A stretch of 64,000 bases of DNA, from positions 1 through 64,000 of the forward strand of contig NCRC01000001.1 of the NCBI GenBank assembly GCA_002894685.1, given 5' to 3'. Within the stretch, counting starts at the first letter, position 1. Each line of letters begins with the position of its first letter. The notes beneath the pieces are model-generated. The model saw nothing but the letters and a program-made list of their open reading frames with translations. It searched no databases and was not told the DNA's origin. The stretch comes from Salinivenus lutea (GTDB lineage: Bacteria; Bacteroidota; Rhodothermia; Rhodothermales; Salinibacteraceae). A program made the position numbers and the translations under genes. Below, piece by piece: positions 44,194-53,481 of this stretch.

Positions 44194-45084
44194 ATGCCTG
44201 CTTCCTCTTCCGGCTCGCTTATCGACGGTCGCGCACTGGCCCAGGACGTCAAAGACGACGTCCAGTCCGCAATCGAGGACTGGACGACCCAGGGCCATCG
44301 TCCGCCCTACCTCTCGGCTGTCCTCGTCGGAGACAACCCTGCGTCCGCGGCCTACGTGCGGGGCAAGGAGCGCGACTGCGCAGAGGTGGGCATCGAGACG
44401 AACACGCACGCGCTCGACGCCTCAGTGTCGGAGGCCGCGCTCCTGGACACCATTCGGGACCTGAACCAGGACGACGGGGTCGACGGCATTCTCGTGCAGT
44501 TGCCCCTCCCCGACCACATCGACGAGCAGAAGGTCATCGACACGATTGCTCCGCACAAGGACGTCGACGGGTTTCATCCGGCCAATTTGGGGCGCCTCTT
44601 GCGCGGGAACCCCGCCTTCATCCCGGCCACCCCGTTCGGCATCCTCGAAATGCTCCGACGCTCCGCCATCGACCCGGACGGGATGGACGCCGTGATCGTC
44701 GGGCGGTCGAACATCGTGGGCAAGCCGCTGGCCGCGCTTCTCATGCAGCGCACCGCCAACGCCACCGTCACCGTGTGCCACAGCCACACCGAGGCGCTTG
44801 CCGACCACACGCGCCGTGCCGACCTGCTCGTGGCCGCTCTCGGGCAGGCGGAGTACATCGGGGCCGACATGGTGCAGGACGGAGCCGTCGTCATTGACGT
44901 GGGGATTAACCGGGTCGACGACCCGTCGAAAGACCGGGGCTATCGGCTGGTTGGCGACGTGGACTTCGACGCGGTTCGCCAAAAGGCGGCCCACATTACG
45001 CCGGTCCCGGGGGGGGTCGGGCTCATGACGCGCGCCATGCTTCTGAAAAACACCCTCACGGCGGCCCGACGCAACGCCGAGTAG
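44194..45084 (+). CDS. folD: Bifunctional methylene-THF dehydrogenase / methenyl-THF cyclohydrolase FolD
   Basis: 296 residues. FolD interconverts 5,10-methylene-THF, methenyl-THF and 10-formyl-THF with NADP. The active-site segment AAYVRGKERDCAEVGIE contains the conserved Tyr and Lys. VQLPLPDHIDEQKVI, the Gly-rich VIVGRSNIVGKPLAALL cofactor loop and TPVPGGVGLMT are all family signatures. It is divergent from lysC and followed after 45 bp by a MscS channel gene. A Bacteroidota-type promoter candidate precedes it. Confidence 0.95.
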   Translation: MPASSSGSLIDGRALAQDVKDDVQSAIEDWTTQGHRPPYLSAVLVGDNPASAAYVRGKERDCAEVGIETNTHALDASVSEAALLDTIRDLNQDDGVDGILVQLPLPDHIDEQKVIDTIAPHKDVDGFHPANLGRLLRGNPAFIPATPFGILEMLRRSAIDPDGMDAVIVGRSNIVGKPLAALLMQRTANATVTVCHSHTEALADHTRRADLLVAALGQAEYIGADMVQDGAVVIDVGINRVDDPSKDRGYRLVGDVDFDAVRQKAAHITPVPGGVGLMTRAMLLKNTLTAARRNAE

Positions 45085-45129
45085 CGTTCTTCGGCCCGTC
45101 CCGTTCTCTGCGATCCTGTTCGCGGTGCT

Positions 45130-46191
45130 ATGCCTTTGGCTTCTTCTTCCCGACCGCAGTCCGTTGTCCAGCAGCAAGCGGCCCCGGCCGATACGACGGC
45201 CCAGTCGGCCCCGACCGACACGACGGTCATGGACGAGGCCGTCAACCAGTTCAACAACGCCTTTAGTCATGCCCTTCGGCTGTTCCTCGATGGGGACTTG
45301 GGGGCCCTCTACGACCACCTGACGAACGGCGTCCTCTACTTGCTGGGGCTCTTTCTGGAGCGGGGCCTCCAGGCCGTCGCGGCGTTCGTGCTGCTCTACC
45401 TGATCTACCGGCTGCTGGCCACCACCCTCTTTCGCGTCCTGGATCGCAGCCCCAGCATTGAGCCCGGCCTGCAGAGCGTGCTGCTCAAAACGTTCCGGGT
45501 CGTGACGCTCGTCTTTATCGGGACGATTGTCCTCGACCAGTTGGGGCTCAACGTCACCGTCCTCATCGGGGGGCTGAGCATCGCGGGTGTGATTGCCGGT
45601 TTTGCCGCCCGCGACTCGCTGGAAAACTTCATCTCCGGCATCACGATCCTCGTGGACAAGCCCTTTCGGGTGGGCGACTACATCGAGATCGGCGACCAGT
45701 ACGGGGAGGTGGACGAGATTACGCTCCGCTCCACCCGCATCCGCACGGTCCGCAACGAGGTGATGATCCTGCCCAACTCGCAAATGATCACGCAGGAACT
45801 CATCAACCACACCAAGCGCGGGGTGCTCCGCATCGACATTTCGTTCGGCATCGCCTACAAGGAATTCCCCTCGGAGGCCCGCGAGGTGGTGTTGCCGTTG
45901 ACCCAGGACGACGACCGGGTGTTCAATGAGCCCGCCCCCTCGGTCGTGGTCACGTCGATGTCGGACTCCAGCGTGGACATGGCCTACCGGTTTTTCATTC
46001 GGGAGCCGAGCCAGGAAGTCCCCATCCGGTGGGAGTACACCGAGAAGGTGCGGGAGGCGCTCCGCGAGGCCGACATCGAGATTCCCTTCCCCCACCGCCA
46101 GCTGTTCCTGGATGAGGCGAAGGCGTTCGACAACCTCCCGCGCCTGCCCTCTTCGATCCGGGACGACGGGGGCGAGGAGGAGCCCGAATGA
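45130..46191 (+). CDS. MscS-family mechanosensitive ion channel
   Basis: 353 residues. A polar N-terminus (1-45) is followed by three membrane segments (about residues 58-78, 82-100, 118-160). The pore helix and beta domain have VIAGFAARDSLENFISGITI and DKPFRVGDYIEIGDQYGEVD, the central MscS signature. The C-terminal part is the cytoplasmic cage, with an acidic tail. Such channels release solutes when osmolarity drops, relevant to a halophile exposed to dilution. It is co-directional with folD, and a convergent YjbQ-family gene starts 9 bp beyond its stop codon. Confidence 0.92.
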   Translation: MPLASSSRPQSVVQQQAAPADTTAQSAPTDTTVMDEAVNQFNNAFSHALRLFLDGDLGALYDHLTNGVLYLLGLFLERGLQAVAAFVLLYLIYRLLATTLFRVLDRSPSIEPGLQSVLLKTFRVVTLVFIGTIVLDQLGLNVTVLIGGLSIAGVIAGFAARDSLENFISGITILVDKPFRVGDYIEIGDQYGEVDEITLRSTRIRTVRNEVMILPNSQMITQELINHTKRGVLRIDISFGIAYKEFPSEAREVVLPLTQDDDRVFNEPAPSVVVTSMSDSSVDMAYRFFIREPSQEVPIRWEYTEKVREALREADIEIPFPHRQLFLDEAKAFDNLPRLPSSIRDDGGEEEPE

Positions 46192-46200
46192 GCGCCGGCC

Positions 46201-46623
46201 CTACGCCTCTCCGCGTACCGTCACGACCACGGTGCGGTCGCGCGGCTTCACGTCGCACTCGAGGTGAAAGATCTGCTGCCACGTGCCGAGGATGGGCGAT
46301 CCGTCCCCTACGGGCACGGTGAGCGACGGGCCCAGCGTGGTGGCCTGGACGTGAGAGTGGCCGTTGCCGTCGTGCCACCGCTGCTCGTGGGCGTACGTGC
46401 GCTCCGGCGGAATCAGTTCATCGAGCACGGCGGGGAGATCCTGCTGCAGTCCCGGCTCAAACTCGACCGTCCCCACGGCCCCCGTGCTTCCGACATTGTG
46501 CACGTGCACCAGTCCGGTCGAGATGGGCGAGGCCTCCACGATCGACGTCACCGCGTCGGTCAAATCGTGCATGTCGCGGTGCCCGCTCGTCGAGAGTGTG
46601 ATCTGCTCTTGATGGGTCGACAT
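46201..46623 (-). CDS. YjbQ/UPF0047 family protein
   Basis: 140 residues. The family pattern is visible: GLVHVHNVGSTGAVGTVEF, then FEPGLQQDLPAVLDELIP, and near the end GNGHSHVQATTLGPSLTVPV and GTWQQIFHLECD with conserved His, Ser and Thr. Members of this family have been annotated as secondary thiamine-phosphate synthase enzymes because some complement thiE mutants, but the true function is not settled. No thiamine gene is near. surE begins 23 bp upstream on the same strand, so the two are probably in one transcript. Confidence 0.85.
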   Translation of the reverse strand: MSTHQEQITLSTSGHRDMHDLTDAVTSIVEASPISTGLVHVHNVGSTGAVGTVEFEPGLQQDLPAVLDELIPPERTYAHEQRWHDGNGHSHVQATTLGPSLTVPVGDGSPILGTWQQIFHLECDVKPRDRTVVVTVRGEA

Positions 46624-46646
46624 ATCGAAGCGGCGTGGCCCTCAAA

Positions 46647-47447
46647 CTATTCGTCCGAATCCCAGCTCCAGTCCCGGAGGTCCTCCAGCGCATCGTGCGC
46701 CGTGAGGTCGTGCTGCAGCGGCGTGACCGACACGTACCCGTTCTCGATGGCGCGGGTGTCGGTCTCCTGCCCCTCGTCCAGGTCGACAAACGTGCCGGCG
46801 AGCCAGTAGTAGGATCGATCGGCCGGGTCCGTCCGCTCTTCAAATCCTTCCTCCCACCGCGAGCGCGCCTGTCGCGTGACGGCCAATCCCTGAATCTCGT
46901 CGGCCGGGCGGGCCGGCACGTTCACGTTCAGGAGCGTGCCCTGCGGAAGCCCCGAGCGCAGCACCGTCTTCGCTACTCGCCGGGCCCACCGCCCCGCGAC
47001 CTCAAAGTCTGTGGCCGACCAGTCGCAGAGCGACACGGCCACGGCGTCCATTCCCAGGATGGACGCCTCCGTGGCGGCGCTGACGGTCCCGGAGTACAGG
47101 ACGTTGACGGCCGTATTCGGCCCGTGGTTAATGCCGCTGACCACAAGCGTGGGGCGGGCGTCCAGAAGCTCGTGGCACGCCAGCTTTACACAATCGGCGG
47201 GCGTGCCCGTGACGGCGTATGCCGGAATGGACCCCGACGGGACCGAAAAGTCAACCGCGTGGGCCCGCACCGGATCGCGCGTGGTGATGGCGTGCCCCAC
47301 CGCGCTCTGTTCGGACTCCGGCGCCACGACGACCAGATCGCCCAGCCCATCGAGCGCCGCGGCCAGGGACTGCAGGCCCGCCGCTCGAATGCCGTCGTCG
47401 TTGCAGAGAAGGATGCGGACGGGCGCATCCGAAGATGAAGGTGCCAT
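46647..47447 (-). CDS. surE: 5'/3'-nucleotidase SurE
   Basis: 266 residues. It has the family N-terminus [21 protein letters not shown] with the metal-binding Asp pair. Also present are [15 protein letters not shown] and [16 protein letters not shown] with its metal-site Asn, and [20 protein letters not shown]. SurE dephosphorylates nucleotides and polyphosphate, often during stress. It is read after panB (48 bp) and before the YjbQ-family gene, all on the minus strand. The C-terminus is acidic and ends in WDSDE. Confidence 0.94.
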   Translation of the reverse strand: MAPSSSDAPVRILLCNDDGIRAAGLQSLAAALDGLGDLVVVAPESEQSAVGHAITTRDPVRAHAVDFSVPSGSIPAYAVTGTPADCVKLACHELLDARPTLVVSGINHGPNTAVNVLYSGTVSAATEASILGMDAVAVSLCDWSATDFEVAGRWARRVAKTVLRSGLPQGTLLNVNVPARPADEIQGLAVTRQARSRWEEGFEERTDPADRSYYWLAGTFVDLDEGQETDTRAIENGYVSVTPLQHDLTAHDALEDLRDWSWDSDE

Positions 47448-47495
47448 AGGGAAAATCTATTCGGAGAAAGTGTAGCGCACTCCGCCGCCCCGACG

Positions 47496-48329
47496 CTAGT
47501 AGCTTTCCGAGTCATCAGGGAAACGGCGGCTTCGCACGTCGTCCACGTACTCTTCAACGGCGTCGGTGATGTGCTCGTCGAGGCGGGCGTACCGACGAAC
47601 AAACCGGGGCTCGAAGTCCGTGGAGAGACCCAGCGCGTCATGGGACACGAGCACCTGCCCGTCCGTGGCCGCGCCGGCCCCGATGCCAATGGTAGGAATT
47701 GAAATCGCTTCGGAGACCTCTTTGGCCAAGGCGGCGGGGATTTTCTCCAGCACGAGGGCAAAGCAGCCGGCCTCCTCCAACCGTTCAGCGTCGCGGCGCA
47801 ATTGATCGGCCTCCGCCTCTTCCTGCGCCCGCACCTGATAGGTGCCGTAGTTGTAAATGCTCTGCGGCGTGAGGCCGAGATGGCCCATGACCGGCACGCC
47901 CGCCGTCACAATGCGCTCGACGGTCTCCGCCACGGGCTCGCCCCCCTCCAGCTTCACGGCGTGGGCCCCCGTCTCCTTCATGATGCGAATTGCCGAGCGC
48001 AGCCCCTCCTTGGGCCCCTCCTGATACGACCCAAAGGGCAGATCCACCACGACCAGGGACCGGTCGCTGCCCCGCACCACGCACTGGGCGTGGTACACCA
48101 TCTGGTCGAGCGTCATGGGAAGGGTCGTCTCGTGCCCCGCCATCACGTTGGCCGCTGAATCTCCCACCAGCAGAACATCCACGCCCGCATGATCGAGGAG
48201 GCGGGCGGACGTGTAATCGTACGCCGTGAGTACCGCGATCGGCACGTCGGCCTCCCGCATTTCCTGAACGGTTTTGGTCGTGACGCGCGATACGTCGGCA
48301 GGGCCGGGAGGAGAGGAGTCAGAGCTCAT
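47496..48329 (-). CDS. panB: 3-methyl-2-oxobutanoate hydroxymethyltransferase PanB
   Basis: 277 residues. It makes ketopantoate from 2-oxoisovalerate and 5,10-methylene-THF, the first step of pantothenate and CoA synthesis. Motifs are [49 protein letters not shown] and AVKLEGGE, with the C-terminal [20 protein letters not shown]. No panC or panD is in the window. It starts a short minus-strand group with surE and the YjbQ-family gene. A promoter candidate lies about 64-95 bp upstream. Confidence 0.95.
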   Translation of the reverse strand: MSSDSSPPGPADVSRVTTKTVQEMREADVPIAVLTAYDYTSARLLDHAGVDVLLVGDSAANVMAGHETTLPMTLDQMVYHAQCVVRGSDRSLVVVDLPFGSYQEGPKEGLRSAIRIMKETGAHAVKLEGGEPVAETVERIVTAGVPVMGHLGLTPQSIYNYGTYQVRAQEEAEADQLRRDAERLEEAGCFALVLEKIPAALAKEVSEAISIPTIGIGAGAATDGQVLVSHDALGLSTDFEPRFVRRYARLDEHITDAVEEYVDDVRSRRFPDDSESY

Positions 48330-48392
48330 ACAGTAAAAACCGAAGTTGAGCGGGACATGGGGAAATCCTCAGGAGGCGCAGCAACGGACCCC

Positions 48393-48424
48393 CTAACGTA
48401 CAAAGACGCCCGGTCGTCCTCCAA
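48393..48424 (-). promoter_or_regulatory. Bacteroidota-type promoter candidate for panB
   Basis: On the minus strand TTGG (48421-48424), a 20-bp spacer and TACGTTAG (48393-48400). Transcription would start near 48388, about 60 nt before the panB ATG. The 11-mer CTTTGTACGTT is identical to that upstream of folD. Confidence 0.45.
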
Positions 48425-48523
48425 CTCGTGCGCTTCTTCGCTACAGTGGCCGGCACCGTCAGCCGTCAATTCCGCTCTACTGCTGTCGGACACACTGTAC
48501 AACCGCTGTCCAGCGGATCCTAC

Positions 48524-48557
48524 AAAACAACTGAGCCGGACCCATCACAGGTCCGGC
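48524..48557 (-). terminator. Rho-independent terminator after the OmpH genes
   Basis: On the minus strand GCCGGACC, a 7-nt loop and GGTCCGGC form a perfect 8-bp stem, followed by a T-containing tail (TCAGTTGTTTTG). It lies about 43 bp past the stop codon of the last OmpH gene and would end the dxr-to-ompH block. Confidence 0.72.
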
Positions 48558-48599
48558 CCAGCACGATCGGAAAAGCCGACGAAGCCAGCACGGGAAGGA

Positions 48600-49199
48600 C
48601 TACTGTCCTCCGCCGCCCGCCGGGGGAGTATTCGTGGGCTGCTGTACGGACGGCGAGGGCTCGCCCGGCGCCTGATCCAGGTTAATGCCCAGCTCTTCCG
48701 CGACGTCCTGAGTGATATCCACAACCGAGTCACTGTCCTGGTTGACGTAGAGCAACGCCTGCGTTCGCATCACCACGTCGAGATCCCGGGCCGCCGAGAT
48801 ACTGTCGATCGCGCCTTGCAGATCCTCCAGGAGCGGCTGCATCAGTTCCCGCTCGCGCTGCCGAAGCTGCTGCTGACGCTGCTGGGAGGAGCGCTGCAGC
48901 TTGGCCTGCATCTGCTGAAGCTCCTGCTGACGCCGGGTCTGGGCCGAATCCGACAGCAGCGACCGCTGTTGCTGAAACTGCTGCACCTTCTTCTGGAAGG
49001 CCTGGCGCTGCTGCTGCAACTGCTGCTGCTGTTCCTTGGCCTCCCGCTGCAGTTGCTGCTGCACATCCTGCATCCCCGGCATATTCGCCAGAATGGCCTC
49101 CTGGTTGGTGTAGCCAATGCGCTGGCCGTGCGCCGCGGGGGCCAATACCAGGGCGGACAGTGCGAGCAGCGCAGTAAAGGTTTGTAGGCGTTTAAACAT
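48600..49199 (-). CDS. OmpH/Skp-family periplasmic chaperone (second copy)
   Basis: 199 residues. A signal peptide (FTALLALSALVLAPAAHGQ) is followed by the OmpH start RIGYTNQEAILANMPGM. Then comes a Gln-rich coiled coil (residues 45-140, many QQQ runs), as in the trimeric tentacle chaperone Skp, and a small basal domain. The C-terminus is Pro/Gly-rich. Skp-type proteins hold outer-membrane proteins on the way to BamA. It follows a first OmpH-like gene after 83 bp, both downstream of bamA. Confidence 0.88.
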   Translation of the reverse strand: MFKRLQTFTALLALSALVLAPAAHGQRIGYTNQEAILANMPGMQDVQQQLQREAKEQQQQLQQQRQAFQKKVQQFQQQRSLLSDSAQTRRQQELQQMQAKLQRSSQQRQQQLRQRERELMQPLLEDLQGAIDSISAARDLDVVMRTQALLYVNQDSDSVVDITQDVAEELGINLDQAPGEPSPSVQQPTNTPPAGGGGQ

Positions 49200-49282
49200 G
49201 GTTGTGGGTGTCTTCTCAGAAAAATGGTGAATGCCGATGACGAAAGGGCCCCTGGGGGGACAGCGGTCGACTCAGCAGCAGG

Positions 49283-49861
49283 CTACTCCCCTGCCCCCGA
49301 CTGATCAACATTAATGCCAAGCTCACGGAGGACCTGATCGCTCAGGTTGTGCTCATCCCGGGCAAAAAGGAAGAGCGTGTCTCCTTTCCGATCGAGAACG
49401 TAGTCGTAGCCCGCCTCCGTCGCCACACTCTCCGCAGCGGACAGGACGCGCTCCTGAATGGGTCGCATGAGTTCTTGCTGGCGAGTGTACAGCCGGCCGT
49501 CCGGACCGAAGTACTGCTGGCGAAGCTGCTCCACTTTCTTGCGGGCCTGCTGAATCGCCTCCCGCTTTCGCTGGCGCTCCTGATCCGTGTAGAGCACCTC
49601 CCGCGCCTCAAACTCCTCCTCGAGGGTGTCCACGCGTTCCTGCTGACTCTGAATTTCCTCGCGCCAGCGCTGCTCCAACTGATCGAGCTTCTGCTGCACG
49701 GAGGTGTACTCCGGCAGCTGGTTGAGGATGTACTCCGTGTCGACGTAGCCGATGCGCTGTTGGGCCTGTCCCTCGGAGGCCGTCGCCAGCAGTCCCCCGA
49801 TTACCACCGCGACCAGGGCGGCGTGTCTCCACGACACGCACCGACAAACCCAGGAGTTCAT
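49283..49861 (-). CDS. OmpH/Skp-family periplasmic chaperone (first copy)
   Basis: 192 residues. The signal peptide (HAALVAVVIGGLLATASEGQ) ends near AQQ, and the mature protein starts RIGYVDTEYILNQLPEY, the OmpH family opening. The middle is a charged coiled coil (EEFEAREVLYTDQERQRKRE). It is the immediate neighbour of bamA (63 bp downstream), the common bamA-skp arrangement. The second copy follows; the two differ clearly in the coil, so they are old duplicates. The ATG at 49861 is used because it opens the signal peptide. Confidence 0.9.
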   Translation of the reverse strand: MNSWVCRCVSWRHAALVAVVIGGLLATASEGQAQQRIGYVDTEYILNQLPEYTSVQQKLDQLEQRWREEIQSQQERVDTLEEEFEAREVLYTDQERQRKREAIQQARKKVEQLRQQYFGPDGRLYTRQQELMRPIQERVLSAAESVATEAGYDYVLDRKGDTLFLFARDEHNLSDQVLRELGINVDQSGAGE

Positions 49862-49924
49862 GCGAGCCACGATGCAGGGAGGTCCATGGAATGTGCGCAA
49901 CGGACAAGCACCTTCTGCCGGGGA

Positions 49925-52441
49925 CTACCGACCGCCGCCCTGTCCCAGCGAGAACTGGAAGGTCCAGCCCGGCATTCCGTCTCCCGACTGAAGCGGTTCG
50001 TAGCGGTCGAAGTTGTACCCGTAGTTGAACTCGATCATCCCGACGATGGGCAGAAAGAGCTTCACGCCGACGCCGGCGGATCGATACAGGTTCGAGGGGT
50101 TGTAGGACTGGAAGCTGTCCCAGGCGCCCGCCGCGTCAAAGAAGACGTACGGCCGGGCCTGGAGCTGCTGCGACTCCACGGCCTTCCATCGAATCTCCGA
50201 GGTGTACTTGTTGAGCACCCGACCGCCCTGGGGCTGCAAGGAGCCGCCGCGTCGCACCTTCGGGCCGATGACCCCCCGCGGGTACCCCCGCATGTAAATC
50301 GGCTCCGTACCGAAGTTGCGTCCCTGATAGTCGAACGCCGTGCCTCCGACCTCAAACCGCTCGAAGCGAACCGGATCGCCCGTGATCGAGCCAATGTAGC
50401 CGAACTCCGTGCCCATCCCCACGGAGAAGTTTTCCCCGAGCGGGACGTTCCAGGACGAATTCAACTTCCACTTGTGGTACTGCACAAACTCACCAACCGG
50501 GGGGGCCACCTCCACCGACAGCTCCACGTTCGACCCCGCCCGCGGGAATCTCGGATTGTCCAGGGAGTTGCGTACAAGAGACTGCTTGATGGTCACCGAC
50601 TGATTGCGCCCCGAAGGAATGCTTCGGAAAAGCCCCACGTTCTGTCGGGTGCCGCTCTCCGAAGTTGTGAAGCCCTGGTTGTTGTAGAGCTGGTATCCCA
50701 CCGACAGTCCCGCTTGGAATTTGTCGTCCGGCCAATTGAGTCGCTGACGGACGAAGAGGTTGCCCGAGAAGTTCTGGAAACTTCCCCCGCTCACGCTCTC
50801 CCCTCCGTAAAAGCTGCGTGTGTACTTCGAGTAGGAGATCGATCCGCCGACCGGGGTCGGGCGCCCGCGGAACCAGGGCTCGGTGAAGGAAAGCGAGTAG
50901 TTCTGATAGAAGGTGCCGTTCGTCCGGACGTTTAAGGACAGCTTCTGGCCGTCTCCGGAGGGAAGCGGACGCCAGGCGCTGCCGTTAAACAGGTTCTGCG
51001 CCGAGAAATTGTTGAACGTAAAGCCCAGTTGCAGAACCAGTCCGAACTGCCCGAAGGTGCCGGAGAGCTGAAGCTGATCGCTCCCCACCTCCTTCACGCT
51101 GTAAGTGAGATCGGCTTCCTTCTCCTCCTGGTCGACACTTACATCAGGCCCCCCCTGGAGCGACTGCTTGCTGAAGTAGCTGAGCTGGCTGAGGCGCCGA
51201 ATCGACTCCTGGATGGCGCTCCGACTGAATCGCTCGCCGGGGACCGTGTACAATTCCCGACGGATGACATAGTCCTTCGTCTTGTTGTTGCCCGTGATGG
51301 AGATGTCCCCGAACGTGTACACGTCCCCTTCCCGCACATCAAACGTGATGTCGAGGGAGTCGTCGCCCACCACACGCACGGTCGGCTGCACGTCGGCCCG
51401 CATGTACCCGCGGTCCATGTACATGCCGAGCACGTCGGTGCCCTGCCGATTGCCATAGAGGTTTTCGTCGAGGGCCTTTCCGTTGTACGGCTCCCCTTCC
51501 TGGAGCCCCAACTGCTGCGTTAGCGCCTGGTCGGGATAGACCGTGTTGCCCTCCCAGTCCAGGTTGCGGATGTAGTAGCGATCTCCCTCCCGCACCTCCA
51601 CGTCAATCGCGAGCCCCTCGTCTCCAATGTAGTACGTCGAGTCGCGAACAATTTGGGCGTCGTAGTACCCCCGCTCCCGGTAGAAATCAACGACGCGGTC
51701 CAAGTCCTCCTCGTAGAGGGTGCGATCGAACTTTTCCCCTTTCCAGAATCGCCACCATCGATTTTCGCGGGTTTCCTCCATGGCCCCGCGGAGGTCTCCG
51801 TCGTCGAACTGTTCGTTGCCCTGAAAGCGAATCCGCTCCACCTCGATCTCCTGGTCGCGGTTCACGTTGAAGGTAAGGCGGACCTGCCCCGCGTCGTTCG
51901 TCTGGCGGTCCACCTCCACCGAGGTCCGGAGGTATCCCTTGTCCGAATAAAAGTCGCGGATGATTTGCTTCGAGCGTTCCACCTCCGAGGGGCGGGCCGC
52001 CTGCCCCTGCACGAGCGGGATCTGTTCGCGCAGATCGTCCTCGTGGCGCCCCCGAATGCCCTCAAGCCGGTAGCTCAGAAGAATCGGGGACGAAGTTACC
52101 TCGATGACGAGGTCCACCGCCTCCGCGCTCCCGCTCCCCTGGCGTCGGATGGCCACGTCGGAAAACCGGCCGGCCTCATACACCGACCGGATCGCCTCCG
52201 CAATGGCGTCTCCCGCGGGAAGCGTGACGCGCTGCCCAGTCGACAGCCCGCTGGACTGGATCACGAACTGCTTCATCCGGTCATCCTCCACCCCCTCCAC
52301 CTCAATGCTCCGAATCTGATACTGAGGCGGTTGGGTGGCCGCTCCGCCTCCCCCCATCCCCGACGGGGTCTGTGCCTGCACCACTCCCACCGTGCATCCG
52401 AGAAGAAGACCGAGAACTGTAACCAGAAGACGCGAACGCAT
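49925..52441 (-). CDS. bamA: Outer membrane protein assembly factor BamA
   Basis: 838 residues. After the signal peptide and a short Gly/Pro-rich linker there are five POTRA repeats. The first begins IRSIEVEGVEDDRMKQF near residue 50, and the last begins YTFGDISITGNNKTKDYVIR. A 16-strand barrel then fills the C-terminal half, with the loop-6-type YMRGYPRGVIGP segment. BamA inserts beta-barrel proteins into the outer membrane. Order in this block is dxr, rseP, uppS, bamA, ompH, ompH. The ATG at 52441 is the start of the signal peptide. Confidence 0.95.
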   Translation of the reverse strand: MRSRLLVTVLGLLLGCTVGVVQAQTPSGMGGGGAATQPPQYQIRSIEVEGVEDDRMKQFVIQSSGLSTGQRVTLPAGDAIAEAIRSVYEAGRFSDVAIRRQGSGSAEAVDLVIEVTSSPILLSYRLEGIRGRHEDDLREQIPLVQGQAARPSEVERSKQIIRDFYSDKGYLRTSVEVDRQTNDAGQVRLTFNVNRDQEIEVERIRFQGNEQFDDGDLRGAMEETRENRWWRFWKGEKFDRTLYEEDLDRVVDFYRERGYYDAQIVRDSTYYIGDEGLAIDVEVREGDRYYIRNLDWEGNTVYPDQALTQQLGLQEGEPYNGKALDENLYGNRQGTDVLGMYMDRGYMRADVQPTVRVVGDDSLDITFDVREGDVYTFGDISITGNNKTKDYVIRRELYTVPGERFSRSAIQESIRRLSQLSYFSKQSLQGGPDVSVDQEEKEADLTYSVKEVGSDQLQLSGTFGQFGLVLQLGFTFNNFSAQNLFNGSAWRPLPSGDGQKLSLNVRTNGTFYQNYSLSFTEPWFRGRPTPVGGSISYSKYTRSFYGGESVSGGSFQNFSGNLFVRQRLNWPDDKFQAGLSVGYQLYNNQGFTTSESGTRQNVGLFRSIPSGRNQSVTIKQSLVRNSLDNPRFPRAGSNVELSVEVAPPVGEFVQYHKWKLNSSWNVPLGENFSVGMGTEFGYIGSITGDPVRFERFEVGGTAFDYQGRNFGTEPIYMRGYPRGVIGPKVRRGGSLQPQGGRVLNKYTSEIRWKAVESQQLQARPYVFFDAAGAWDSFQSYNPSNLYRSAGVGVKLFLPIVGMIEFNYGYNFDRYEPLQSGDGMPGWTFQFSLGQGGGR

Positions 52442-52565
52442 GCCGCTGAGCAACTCGTCAATAGAAGGCGAGCACGCTTTTCCGTACCAGAAAACGTGCA
52501 ACCGGGGGCCAAACCAGCGGTTTCGCCCCCATTACATCTATGCTTTTGTAAAACGGAGCTTCCCC

Positions 52566-52578
52566 GAGAATTATTCTC
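52566..52578. promoter_or_regulatory. 13-bp palindrome upstream of bamA
   Basis: GAGAATTATTCTC is a perfect palindrome around its central base, about 125 bp upstream of the bamA ATG in the uppS-bamA gap. It could be an operator. No regulator is assigned, and chance occurrence cannot be excluded. Confidence 0.35.
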
Positions 52579-52659
52579 CCCTCTCCCTCTCTTCTCCGGC
52601 GACCCGTCGTGAAATTTCGGGAAGACCCCCCCTAAGTAGAGGACAACCGGTGCTGCGCG

Positions 52660-53481
52660 TTACGAGGAGGACTGTTCGTTGTACGCCTCCTGCTCAATGC
52701 GCCCGAAGCGCCGGTCGCGGGACTGAAAACTACGAATGGCCTCGTAGAGGGCCGGGCGGCGGAAGGAGGGCCAATGCTCCTCCGTAATGTAGAGTTCAGT
52801 GTAGGCGCACTGCCAGAGAAGGAAGTTCGACAGGCGATACTCCCCGCCCGTCCGAATCAGCAGATCCGGATTGGGCATCCCCGCCGTGTCGAGGTGCTTC
52901 TCGATGGTGGATTCGTCGATGGCGTCCGCCTGAAGCGTGCCCTCCTTCACCTTCTGTGCGAGGCGACGGGCCACCTGTACGATCTCGTGTCGCCCGCTGT
53001 ACGAGAGGGCGAGCGTGAGCGTCATCGCACTGTTTTCGGCGGTCGCCTCTTTGGTTCGATCCAGTGCCTCCCGGCACGCCGTCGGGAATTCGGACAGGTC
53101 GCCGATGGTGCGCAGGCGAATGTCGTTTTCGAGGAGCGTGGCCCGTTCCTCCTCTACGGTGTGCACGAGGAGCTCCATGAGCGCATTGACCTCCGGATCG
53201 GGCCGCTCCCAGTTTTCGGTGCTGAAGGTATAGAGCGTTAAATGATCCACCCCAAGCTCCGCACACGCCTCGGTTACCTCCCGGACCGACGAGACCCCTT
53301 CGTGGTGTCCGACATAGCGGGCCTTGTCCCGCCGCTGGGCCCACCGCCCGTTCCCGTCCATGATGCAGGCGATATGGGTCGGAATTTGGCCGCGCTGCTT
53401 CAGGGCCTGCTGCCGACGAGCATCCTCGTCGTCGGACAAATCCGAAGCGGTCGAATCAGAGGTTTGGGGCGTCGACGGCAT
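52660..53481 (-). CDS. uppS: Isoprenyl transferase (undecaprenyl diphosphate synthase)
   Basis: 273 residues. It makes the C55 lipid carrier for peptidoglycan and the polysaccharides of this window. Motifs are HIACIMDGNGRWAQRR with the catalytic Asp, GHHEGVSSVREV, LYTFSTENWERP and RTGGEYRLSNFLLWQCAYTE. The N-terminal 30 residues are a Ser/Asp-rich extension not seen in the E. coli enzyme. It is followed by bamA (218 bp) and preceded by rseP (154 bp), all on the minus strand. No cdsA lies between it and dxr, unlike in many bacteria. Confidence 0.95.
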   Translation of the reverse strand: MPSTPQTSDSTASDLSDDEDARRQQALKQRGQIPTHIACIMDGNGRWAQRRDKARYVGHHEGVSSVREVTEACAELGVDHLTLYTFSTENWERPDPEVNALMELLVHTVEEERATLLENDIRLRTIGDLSEFPTACREALDRTKEATAENSAMTLTLALSYSGRHEIVQVARRLAQKVKEGTLQADAIDESTIEKHLDTAGMPNPDLLIRTGGEYRLSNFLLWQCAYTELYITEEHWPSFRRPALYEAIRSFQSRDRRFGRIEQEAYNEQSSS

